From NCBI RefSeq assembly GCF_030347395.1, contig NZ_CP128170.1, positions 1,302,001 through 1,366,000 of the forward strand: DNA of 64,000 nt, read 5' to 3'. The notes under the pieces were generated by a model, which had not been told where the DNA came from, did no database searches, and saw only the letters and a program-made list of their open reading frames with translations. The stretch's first letter is position 1. Each line of letters begins with the position of its first letter. This stretch comes from Microbacterium sp. ET2. GTDB taxonomy: Bacteria; Actinomycetota; Actinomycetes; Actinomycetales; Microbacteriaceae. The position numbers and the translations under genes are program-made. Shown one piece after another: positions 57,254 through 64,000 of the stretch.

Positions 57254-59665
57254 TCATAGCCGCGCTGACACCGAGGACACCTCGATCTCGGCACGGAGTC
57301 GGCGGCGGTGATCAACCTGCCGAACAGGTCCGGAGAGGACGATCGCATAGTCGGAGACGAGGTCTGCACTCGACCTGCCCGCCGACAGGACGAGCCGCCC
57401 GGCGTCAACGATCCGCTTCCCCGCAGCGCCGGTGTAAGCGGCCAGGTCGGCGTGCACCCGGAAGCGGACGTCGGCTGATTCGCCCCGCTCCAGCGGCACC
57501 CGCGCGTAGGCGATCAGCTTCTGCAGCGGCCGGGCAACCGTTGCCACCGGGTCGTGCAGATAGAGCTGCACCACATCGGTCCCGGCGCGCTCGCCGTCGT
57601 TCGTCACACGCAGGCTCAGCGTCACCTCGCCGTCCGTCGTGATCTCCGCCGCGTCCCCGTCGAGATCGGACCACGTGAAGGAGGTGTACGACAGACCATG
57701 ACCGAAGGGGAACGCAGCGGTGGGGTCGATGTTGGAGACCTCGGTGCGCCGGGCGAGCGTGGATGCCAGATAGGTCGTCGGCTGAGCACCCGGCGACGAC
57801 GGGACGCTCACCGGCAGGCGACCGCTCGGGTTGATCCGGCCGCTCAACACGCCCGCGATCGCGCCCGCCCCCTCCTCGCCCGGGAAGAACGCTTCGATCA
57901 CCGCGGCGGACTCGTCCACCGCGCGACCCAGGGCGTAGGGGCGCCCGGCGAGCAGGACGACGATCGCGGGGATGCCCGCGTCGATCACGGCGTCGAGCAG
58001 CTGCTGCTGAGCGCCGGGCAGGTCGAGCGATGCCGCGTCGCATCCCTCCCCGCTCGTCCCGCGCCCGAAGAGACCGGCACGATCACCGAGAGCGAGGACG
58101 ACCACGTCCGCGGCGCGTGCCGCGGCGACGGCGGCGTCGATGCCGGTGGTCTCCCCGCCGTCGACGCTCGTACCGATCTCGTGATCGACTCTGGCGCCGG
58201 GGAACTCTTCGCGCAGCACCTCGAGGAGCGTGGGGATGCGGATGCCCAGCTCCGTTCCGGGATGCTGCGTGACGACGTGGGTCGGGAAGGAGTAGCAGCC
58301 GAGCATGGCATACGGATCGTCCGCGTTGGGACCGATCACGGCGATCGACGCCGGTCGGTCGAGGGGCAGCGTCCCGTCGTTGCGCAGGAGCACGATCGCC
58401 TCCTCGGCCAGCCGCCGTGCCAGTTCGCGGTTGCGGGGCGGATCGAGATCGACCGTGCCGCGCACGGACTCGGGCGAGGACAGATCCGCCTCGGCCAGGG
58501 CCATGGGCACCGCCGACCAGTCTGACGCGAGCAAACCGAGCTGCTCCTTCTGCCTCAGAACCCGCCGAAGAGCCCGATCGACGAGCGCTTCCTCGACGAT
58601 CCCCTCATCGACCGCACGCCGAAGGGGCTCGCCGAACGTCTTGACGGTCGGCAGCTCGACGTCGATTCCAGCCTCCAGCGCCGCACCCGCGGCATCCCCC
58701 CAGGAATAGGCGACGCCGTGGAGGAGCTTCAGGAACGCGACGGAGAAGTAGTCGGCGACAACCGTCCCCTCGAAGCCCCACTCCTCGCGCAGAAGCTCCG
58801 TGAGGAGGGTCCGGTCGGCTGCGGTGGGCACGCCGTCGAGGTCGGCGTACGAGTTCATCACACTGCGGACGCCACCCTCCCGAATCGCCATCTCGAACGG
58901 CGGAAGGAGCACGTCCTGCAGTTCACGCGCACCGATCGACACCGGGGCGAGGTTGCGGCCGCCCTTGGAGGCGGAGTAGCCGACGAAGTGCTTCAGCGTC
59001 GCGACGACGCCTGCCGACTCGAGACCCGACACGTACGCAGTACCGACGGTCGCGACGAGGTGCGGGTCTTCGCCGATCGTCTCCTCGACACGGCCCCACC
59101 GCGCATCCCGCACGACATCCAGCACCGGCGCGAGGCCCTGGTGCACGCCGACCGATCGCATGTCGTCACCGATGCGACGGCCCATGCGTCCGACCAGCTC
59201 GGGGTCGAAGGTCGCCCCCCAGCTCAGGGGCACGGGGTAGGCCGTCGCACCCCAGGCGGCGAAGCCCGCGAGGCACTCCTCGTGAGCCACGGCCGGAATT
59301 CCGAAGCGGGATGCCCCACGAAGGCGCTGCTGCGTCCGCATGAGCGAGAGCGCCGCCACCCCGGCATCGACCGGCTTCGTGCCGAACGGTCGCGTCAGCT
59401 GCCCGAGGCCCGCCGGCAGGAGCGCGTCGAGGTCGACGGCCTCTTCGACATCGTGCTGGTGGGGCGCCACGTCGCCGCCCTCAGCCGACGCGCCCACCCA
59501 CACTCCGTAGAGCTGCGCGAGCTTCTCCTCCAGCGACATGCGAGAGACGAGCAATTCGACGACGCCACCGGTGACGTCGCCGGCGATGGCGTCGGGATCG
59601 AGAGCACGTGCTCCGGCGGCGATGCCCTCATCGGCGTCGTTCGGAACCGGAATCGAAAGTTTCAT
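57254..59665 (-). CDS. Glycoside hydrolase family 3 (beta-xylosidase/beta-glucosidase type)
   Basis: An 803-residue protein: GH3 N-terminal barrel (KHFVGYSASKGGRNLAP, nucleophile Asp305 in TVVADYFSV), the alpha/beta sandwich (VVVLALGDRAGLFGRGTSGEGCDAASLDLPG, with the acid/base loop GEGCDAASLD) and a fibronectin III-like C-terminus (LSLRVTNDGERAGTDVVQLYLHDP). No signal peptide, so it acts inside the cell on imported oligosaccharides. By position beside xylA/xylB and a xylanase-type GH30 it is likely a beta-xylosidase, but GH3 activity cannot be fixed from sequence. Divergent from GH30. Confidence 0.9.
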   Translation of the reverse strand: MKLSIPVPNDADEGIAAGARALDPDAIAGDVTGGVVELLVSRMSLEEKLAQLYGVWVGASAEGGDVAPHQHDVEEAVDLDALLPAGLGQLTRPFGTKPVDAGVAALSLMRTQQRLRGASRFGIPAVAHEECLAGFAAWGATAYPVPLSWGATFDPELVGRMGRRIGDDMRSVGVHQGLAPVLDVVRDARWGRVEETIGEDPHLVATVGTAYVSGLESAGVVATLKHFVGYSASKGGRNLAPVSIGARELQDVLLPPFEMAIREGGVRSVMNSYADLDGVPTAADRTLLTELLREEWGFEGTVVADYFSVAFLKLLHGVAYSWGDAAGAALEAGIDVELPTVKTFGEPLRRAVDEGIVEEALVDRALRRVLRQKEQLGLLASDWSAVPMALAEADLSSPESVRGTVDLDPPRNRELARRLAEEAIVLLRNDGTLPLDRPASIAVIGPNADDPYAMLGCYSFPTHVVTQHPGTELGIRIPTLLEVLREEFPGARVDHEIGTSVDGGETTGIDAAVAAARAADVVVLALGDRAGLFGRGTSGEGCDAASLDLPGAQQQLLDAVIDAGIPAIVVLLAGRPYALGRAVDESAAVIEAFFPGEEGAGAIAGVLSGRINPSGRLPVSVPSSPGAQPTTYLASTLARRTEVSNIDPTAAFPFGHGLSYTSFTWSDLDGDAAEITTDGEVTLSLRVTNDGERAGTDVVQLYLHDPVATVARPLQKLIAYARVPLERGESADVRFRVHADLAAYTGAAGKRIVDAGRLVLSAGRSSADLVSDYAIVLSGPVRQVDHRRRLRAEIEVSSVSARL

Positions 59666-59802
59666 ATCTGCGCCTTCACAGTCATGCGATCAGGACGCGC
59701 GCCCACGATTCGGACTCACGATCGTACGAAACAGGCAACACGAACACTTCGCGGACCGCTGAGCATTCCGCCGCCATTTTCCCGATCAAGAGGCAAAAAA
59801 CT

Positions 59803-59845
59803 TGTGGACTCGGCTCCCCCTCGTCGCTAGGTTAACGTTTACATT
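59803..59845 (+). promoter_or_regulatory. Promoter region of GH30 with LacI-type operator
   Basis: GTTAACGTTTAC (59831-59842) is a near-perfect dyad centred on AACGTT, the usual centre of LacI-family operators. It overlaps two candidate -10 hexamers, TAGGTT (59828-59833) and TACATT (59840-59845); TTGTGG (59803-59808) is a possible -35 with a 19-bp spacer to the first. Repression by the LacI protein encoded downstream (62948-63952) is the simplest reading. GAAGGAGAA follows before the GTG at 59872. Confidence 0.55.
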
Positions 59846-59871
59846 ACACGCGACAGTTTCGAAGGAGAACT

Positions 59872-61800
59872 GTGAAAAAGACATTGTCGTCACTTGCCGC
59901 TGTGGCGCTCACGGGAGCGGCGCTCGCCGTCCCCGCAGCCGCAACAGCCAATGACGCGACGGCGATCGACCTGCAGCCTGAAAGCGTGCAGCAGACGATC
60001 GACGGCTTCGGCTACTCCGCCGCGTTCCAACGCACCCATCGCCTGAACCTCCTCTCCGACGAGAAGAAGGCCGAAGCGGTCGAACTCCTCCTCGGCGACA
60101 CCGGCGTCGATCCCTCGATCCTGCGGCTCGGGATCGGCGGCCAATCGACCGGGCCCTACGACTGGATGCTGTCCATTCAGCCCGACGACCCCGGCGGGCC
60201 GGACGCCGAGCCGAACTACCAGTGGGACGGTTACGACAACGGGCAGGTGTGGTTCGCGCAGGCAGCCGAAGCCGCCGGCGTCGAGTACATCTACGGCAAC
60301 GCCTGGACCGCACCCGGCTACATGAAGACGAACAACAGTGCAGCCAACGGCGGCACCCTCTGCGGACTGTCGGGAACGGCGTGCCCAGGTGGGGACTGGA
60401 CGGATGCCTACGCGAACTACCTCGTCGCGTGGGCGGACTTCTATGCCGATGAGGGCGTCGGGATCGACGGGATCGCCTTCACCAACGAGCCCGACTACAC
60501 CTCGTCCTACGAGTCGATGCGCTTCACTCCGCAGCAGGCGGTGGAGTTCACCAAGACTGCCGGACCGGTCTTCGATGCCTCCGGCTACGACCTCCTGTGC
60601 TGCGAGTCGTTCGGCTGGAATCAGGGTAAGAACTATCACAGCGCCATCCAAGAGGACTCCGAGGCTTCGCAGTGGGTGGACGTCTTGACCGCGCACTCGT
60701 ACGCCAGCCGCTCCGACTCGGCATTCGAGACGGACAAGCCGCTGTGGATGTCGGAATGGGCGGCCTCGGTCGCCGGTCTGACGGAGTTCAACGCGAACTG
60801 GGACGGTAACCCGGGCGCAGGCTCGGACGGCATCCGCATGGTCGATCACATGATGGACACCCTGATGAGCGCCAACGCGACCGGATACCTCTGGTGGCTC
60901 GGCGTGAGCCAGGGCGGCTCTGGCTCGCTCATGGTGGTCGATCCCGAGAACGACACATTCACGGTGGGTTCGCGCCTCTACGGCATGGCCGCCTTCAGCC
61001 GGTTCATCCGGCCAGACGCGGTGCGCTTCGACGCCGTCCATGCGATCGAGGGCGTGAAAGTCGCTGCCTTCGACAACGCCGACGGCAGTCGGGTGGTGCA
61101 GGTGCTGAACAACAACACCGCCTCGGTGTCGACGGACATCGACATCGACAGCCAGCCGACCGCGTACCTCAACGACCAGGCAAATCAGCTGGTCGAGACC
61201 GAGGGCATCGCGACCACGGCGGACGGACGCACCACTCTCGAGCTTCCCGCTCGATCGCTGGTGACGCTGGTCGTCGAGCCCGGGGCATCCGAGGGCGACG
61301 GCGAGGGTATCCCCATCGAGGCGACGGTGCCCGGGCCCGGCGAGCCGGGTTCGCTGTCGCTGACGGTGGCCGACTTCGGAGCGGGAGTCGTGCTCAGCCC
61401 CGGCGAGAACGCCGGCGACCGCATCCGCTTCGAGGGCGAGCTTCCCGTCGTGACGGTCACCGACTCTCGCAGCGAAGATCAGGCGGGCGCCGGAGGGTGG
61501 GCGGTGTCGGGCCAGTCGAGCGATTTCACCGCCGGCGGCGAGACGCTCGGCGCGGAGCATCTCCAGTGGACGCCCGAAGTGCTCACCCCTCGCCCTGGGG
61601 TCAGCGCGGGCGATGCGGTGGCGACGGTCATGAGCGGCGGGCCAGGCCTTGCAGATCCTCAGCGTCTGGGCGACGCCGCCCCAGAGGGGCGATTCGGCTC
61701 CACGCAGCTCGGGGCGGACCTCGCGCTCGAAGCCCCGGTGGACACGCCGGCGGGCACCTATGAGGGTGTCCTCACGGTCACCCTCTTCCCCGAGGACTGA
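59872..61800 (+). CDS. Secreted GH30 glycoside hydrolase with WxL-like C-terminal domain
   Basis: A 642-residue exported enzyme. A signal peptide (residues 1 to about 26, MKKTLSSLAAVALTGAALAVPAAATA) precedes a GH30 barrel: QTIDGFGYSAAF start, acid/base Glu206 in AFTNEPDYTSSYESM, nucleophile Glu295 in LWMSEWAAS, and the side beta domain to about 460. CCE and PGYMKTNNS segments resemble the xylan-acting GH30 group. Residues about 470-642 form a beta domain with GGWAVSGQSSDF (Trp543) and LGAEHLQWTP (Trp566), ending in TPAGTYEGVLTVTLFP, as in WxL-type wall-binding domains. The next gene encodes the matching DUF916 protein. Confidence 0.87.
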   Translation: MKKTLSSLAAVALTGAALAVPAAATANDATAIDLQPESVQQTIDGFGYSAAFQRTHRLNLLSDEKKAEAVELLLGDTGVDPSILRLGIGGQSTGPYDWMLSIQPDDPGGPDAEPNYQWDGYDNGQVWFAQAAEAAGVEYIYGNAWTAPGYMKTNNSAANGGTLCGLSGTACPGGDWTDAYANYLVAWADFYADEGVGIDGIAFTNEPDYTSSYESMRFTPQQAVEFTKTAGPVFDASGYDLLCCESFGWNQGKNYHSAIQEDSEASQWVDVLTAHSYASRSDSAFETDKPLWMSEWAASVAGLTEFNANWDGNPGAGSDGIRMVDHMMDTLMSANATGYLWWLGVSQGGSGSLMVVDPENDTFTVGSRLYGMAAFSRFIRPDAVRFDAVHAIEGVKVAAFDNADGSRVVQVLNNNTASVSTDIDIDSQPTAYLNDQANQLVETEGIATTADGRTTLELPARSLVTLVVEPGASEGDGEGIPIEATVPGPGEPGSLSLTVADFGAGVVLSPGENAGDRIRFEGELPVVTVTDSRSEDQAGAGGWAVSGQSSDFTAGGETLGAEHLQWTPEVLTPRPGVSAGDAVATVMSGGPGLADPQRLGDAAPEGRFGSTQLGADLALEAPVDTPAGTYEGVLTVTLFPED

Positions 61801-61807
61801 TCTCCCC

Positions 61808-61844
61808 ACCGGCGCGGCCTGCCTCTGACGCAGGCCGCGCCGGT
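61808..61844 (+). terminator. Strong hairpin after GH30
   Basis: ACCGGCGCGGCCTGC (61808-61822) and GCAGGCCGCGCCGGT (61830-61844) form a perfect 15-bp stem with a 7-nt loop, followed by TCCTCTTCC. It lies 8 nt after the GH30 stop and would stop transcription or attenuate read-through into the DUF916 gene. Confidence 0.75.
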
Positions 61845-61874
61845 TCCTCTTCCGCGTACGACCACGGAGCCCCG

Positions 61875-62996
61875 ATGAACGCCACCCACGCTTTCCGCCA
61901 CCTCGCGGCAGCCTCACTCCTCACGTTCCTGACCCTGGCCTCGCCCGGGTTCGCGGCCGCTGCCGAGAACACCTCCGGCACGACCTGGACGCTGTCCCCC
62001 GCCGGCCCCGACGGCGCCGACGAACGGATCTCCCTCCGGCACGTGATGGAACCGGGCGCGAGGGTGGACGACCGCGTCGCGCTGACGAACTTCACCCCCG
62101 GGCCGGCGACGTTCGCGGTGTACGCGAGCGACGGCGTGGTGACCGCAGACGGCAACTTCGACCTTCTCCCGCCCGGTGAGACGCCTGTGGACGCGGGCTC
62201 CTGGATCGACATCGGCGCGGTCGACGGGCAGGACCCCCTGCCCAATGAGCCCCTCACGATCGAACTGCCCGCGGGCGGCTCGGTCGTCATCCCCCTGACG
62301 ATCACTGTGCCCGAGAACGCGTCGCCAGGCGACCACCCCGCGGGACTCGTCGCCCAATTCGTCCCCGGCGATGGCGCCGGAGTCGAGATGGCCAGCCGTG
62401 TCGGGGTCCGCGTCCATCTGCGGGTCGACGGTCCCGTCGTCGCGTCGCTCGACGTCGATCAGGTCGAGGCCACGTACGAACCATCGTGGAACCCCTTCGC
62501 TCCCGGCACGGTGCACGTCGCCTACAGCCTCGGCAATTCGGGGAATGTCCGTCTCGGCGCAACATCCACCGCCACCGTCACGGGGCCATTCGGCATCGCG
62601 CCCTCCTCGGCGTCGGCATCCACACGAGAAATCCTCCCTGGGCAAGAGGCCCACCTCTCGTCATCCTTCGACCTCTGGCCGCTCGTGCTCGGATTCGGCG
62701 AGGTGCAGGTCACACCGCAGGTCGTCGGCGAGGACGCCCTGGCCGACGCGGGCACGCCGCAGACGGCCACCCTCACGGTATGGACCGTGCCGTGGGCACA
62801 GCTGTGCCTCATCGCAGCCGCCGTCCTGATCACCTTCGCCGTGCTGCGTCTGAGACGTCGGTCCGCCGCGCAGACGCAACGTCGCATCGACGACGCCGTC
62901 GCCCAGGCGCTGACCGCCGGCGTCCCGGAGACAGGCGAACAGCGTGATCAGTCTTCAGGCGCCCCCGTGGAGGCGCGAACGGCGAGACGCGGATGA
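61875..62996 (+). CDS. DUF916 (WxL-interacting-type) membrane protein
   Basis: A 373-residue exported protein. Signal peptide to about residue 29 (LLTFLTLASPGFAAAA), DUF916-like beta domain (TWTLSPAGPDGADERISLRHVMEPGARVDDRVALTNFTPGPATFAVYASDG), a second beta domain, then a C-terminal membrane helix (about 303-324, LCLIAAAVLITFAVL) and a cytoplasmic RLRRRS tail. In Firmicutes DUF916/WxLIP proteins hold WxL-domain proteins at the wall; here the GH30 carries the WxL-like domain, so this may anchor it (inference). Ends overlap the convergent LacI gene by 49 bp. Confidence 0.8.
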   Translation: MNATHAFRHLAAASLLTFLTLASPGFAAAAENTSGTTWTLSPAGPDGADERISLRHVMEPGARVDDRVALTNFTPGPATFAVYASDGVVTADGNFDLLPPGETPVDAGSWIDIGAVDGQDPLPNEPLTIELPAGGSVVIPLTITVPENASPGDHPAGLVAQFVPGDGAGVEMASRVGVRVHLRVDGPVVASLDVDQVEATYEPSWNPFAPGTVHVAYSLGNSGNVRLGATSTATVTGPFGIAPSSASASTREILPGQEAHLSSSFDLWPLVLGFGEVQVTPQVVGEDALADAGTPQTATLTVWTVPWAQLCLIAAAVLITFAVLRLRRRSAAQTQRRIDDAVAQALTAGVPETGEQRDQSSGAPVEARTARRG

Positions 62997-63952
62997 AGGG
63001 AGCGGTGCATGCCGCCTTCGGGCGTGCCCCCGCGGGCATCGATCCGCTCCAGAAGCAGCTCGACGGCGGCATCGCCGAGCTCCCGCAAGTCGGCGCCGAC
63101 ACTGGTCAGGGGCGGGGAGGCGAGCCCCGTCACGAAGGTGTTGTCGAATCCGACCAGGCTCACTTGATCAGGCACCCGGATGCCCGACTCCGACCACTGC
63201 GCCAGCATCCCCAGTGCGACCAGGTCGTTGTAAGCGATCACAGCGGTGGCCTCGGTCCGCAACGCCTCAGCCGCAACCGCACGTCCTCCGGCAGAGGTGG
63301 GCACGGCGTCTGCGATCTCCACCAGCACAAGGTCCGGCAGCGCGGCGGCGGCCGCTGCGATTCCTCTCGACCGCCGGGCCTGCGACCACGACGTCGCGGG
63401 CCCGCCGACGTAGGCGATGCGGCGGTGGCCGAGACCGTGGAGATGCTCGATCGCGGCTCGGCCGGCGGCGGACTCGTCGATCGTGACCGATGGGGTGGCG
63501 GGGCCCGTTTTCCCAAGGTCCCGGTTGATCAGGACGCAGGTGTTCTCCGCCACGACCTCTGCGAGCCGGTCGTCCGAGAGGCGGGAGGAGACAAGGATCA
63601 GGCCGTCGATCTGCGAGCGCAGCGCACGGATCTCCTCGTCCTCGACATCGGCGCGCTCGGTCGTGTCCACGACGACCAGGCCGTACCCGCGCTCGCGCGA
63701 GGTCGCCTGCGCGCCCTTGGTCATCGACGAGAAGTACGGGTTCTCGATGTCGGGCACCACGAGCGCGATCACCCCCGTCCGGCCGCGACGCAGGCTTGCC
63801 GCGGCCCTGTTGGGCCGATATCCCAGCTCATCGATCGCGGCGAGCACCCGGTCACGCGTGTCACCTGAAACGCGATGAGGCTCTCGCAGTGCGCGCGACA
63901 CGGTGGCGATCGAGACTCCCGATCGCGCCGCGACGTCGTGGACGGTCACCAT
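62948..63952 (-). CDS. LacI-family transcriptional repressor of the xylan locus
   Basis: A 334-residue repressor from ATG 63952 (an upstream ATG at 63970 adds six residues without a clear RBS). HTH residues about 3-22 (VTVHDVAARSGVSIATVSRAL) with the hinge helix after RPNRAAASLRRGRTG; the periplasmic-binding-like core (VIALVVPDIENPYFSSM, GLVVVDTTERAD, LINRD, YVGGPATSWSQARR, VIAYNDLVALGML) binds a sugar. By position it should control GH30/GH3 through AACGTT-centred operators such as 59831-59842 and respond to a xylan-derived sugar (inference). Confidence 0.88.
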   Translation of the reverse strand: MVTVHDVAARSGVSIATVSRALREPHRVSGDTRDRVLAAIDELGYRPNRAAASLRRGRTGVIALVVPDIENPYFSSMTKGAQATSRERGYGLVVVDTTERADVEDEEIRALRSQIDGLILVSSRLSDDRLAEVVAENTCVLINRDLGKTGPATPSVTIDESAAGRAAIEHLHGLGHRRIAYVGGPATSWSQARRSRGIAAAAAALPDLVLVEIADAVPTSAGGRAVAAEALRTEATAVIAYNDLVALGMLAQWSESGIRVPDQVSLVGFDNTFVTGLASPPLTSVGADLRELGDAAVELLLERIDARGGTPEGGMHRSLHPRLAVRASTGAPED

Positions 63953-64000
63953 GTCGAACGGACACCTCACTAGCGGTTCAGGGCTCCATCATCCCAACCT

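Noticed and set aside
59890..61917. 675-residue open frame on the minus strand opposite GH30
   Set aside because: It is antisense to a clear GH30 gene with a signal peptide and catalytic motifs. The antisense translation is Arg/Val/Gly rich and shows no domain. The similar long minus frame at 8059-10173 is rejected for the same reason.
1..64000. tRNA, rRNA, insertion sequence, integrase or attachment site
   Set aside because: I examined each intergenic stretch by eye and saw no cloverleaf with conserved TTCGA arms, no transposase or integrase motifs and no flanking att-like repeats.

Overview
The window is high-GC DNA (about 70% G+C by eye) with dense gene packing, many GTG starts and four-base ATGA/GTGA stop-start overlaps. 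Gene content (ECF-type thiamine-precursor transporter YkoEDC, Lhr next to an Nei-type glycosylase, RlmN, methylcitrate operon, WxL/DUF916-type surface proteins, actinobacterial-type xylose isomerase) points to Actinobacteria. Microbacteriaceae, probably Microbacterium or a close relative, is my best guess from general resemblance, not from a database search. It reads as ordinary chromosome: I found no phage genes, insertion sequences, CRISPR array, tRNA or rRNA.

Layout. 0-5.1 kb (minus): a methylcitrate (propionate) operon, GntR regulator-prpD-prpB-prpC-PaaI thioesterase-thiolase (thiolase cut by the window edge). 5.1-9.7 kb (plus): an ABC exporter with its own GbsR/MarR-type regulator and a type B carboxylesterase. 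9.7-19.6 kb: RNase H, a hypothetical membrane protein, Nudix, two aldo/keto reductases, a UbiB-family kinase, a drug-type ABC exporter, rlmN and a GNAT. 19.6-22 kb: SDR-enoyl-CoA hydratase-SDR operon. 22-32 kb: two TerC paralogues, each behind its own yybP-ykoY (Mn2+) riboswitch, flanking an APH-like kinase/SRPBCC pair, the thiamine-precursor transporter ykoEDC behind a TPP riboswitch, a D,D-carboxypeptidase and a J-domain/NERD-like fusion. 32-35.3 kb: small enzymes and membrane proteins. 35.3-36.1 kb: a repeat island, followed by an ABC-F gene with a leader peptide and an RBS-sequestering hairpin. 38-43.5 kb: lhr and nei. 44.9-50.3 kb (minus): ECF sigma factor-small soluble protein-subtilisin with eight PYGSTN repeats-TPR/CHAT protease, the most interesting candidate system. 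50.4-54.5 kb: amidotransferase, cation/proton antiporter, coiled-coil protein, small alarmone synthetase. 54.6-64 kb: a xylan/xylose locus (xylB, xylA, GH3, secreted GH30 with a WxL-like tail, DUF916 membrane protein, LacI regulator).

How the parts fit together. The prp operon turns propionyl-CoA into pyruvate and succinate. The xylan locus would cut xylan outside the cell (GH30, perhaps held at the wall by the DUF916 partner), hydrolyse xylo-oligosaccharides inside (GH3) and feed xylose to XylA/XylB. No sugar importer is present in the window. The 45-50 kb operon looks like a sigma-controlled two-protease pathway.

Two window-wide sequence themes stand out. First, about 17 genes have a TANNNT or CANNNT hexamer 6-7 nt before the start codon, the arrangement expected for leaderless transcripts. 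Second, one ~80-nt structured repeat occurs three times (2.7, 11.2 and 47.4 kb), with arm sequences that change together so that pairing is kept.
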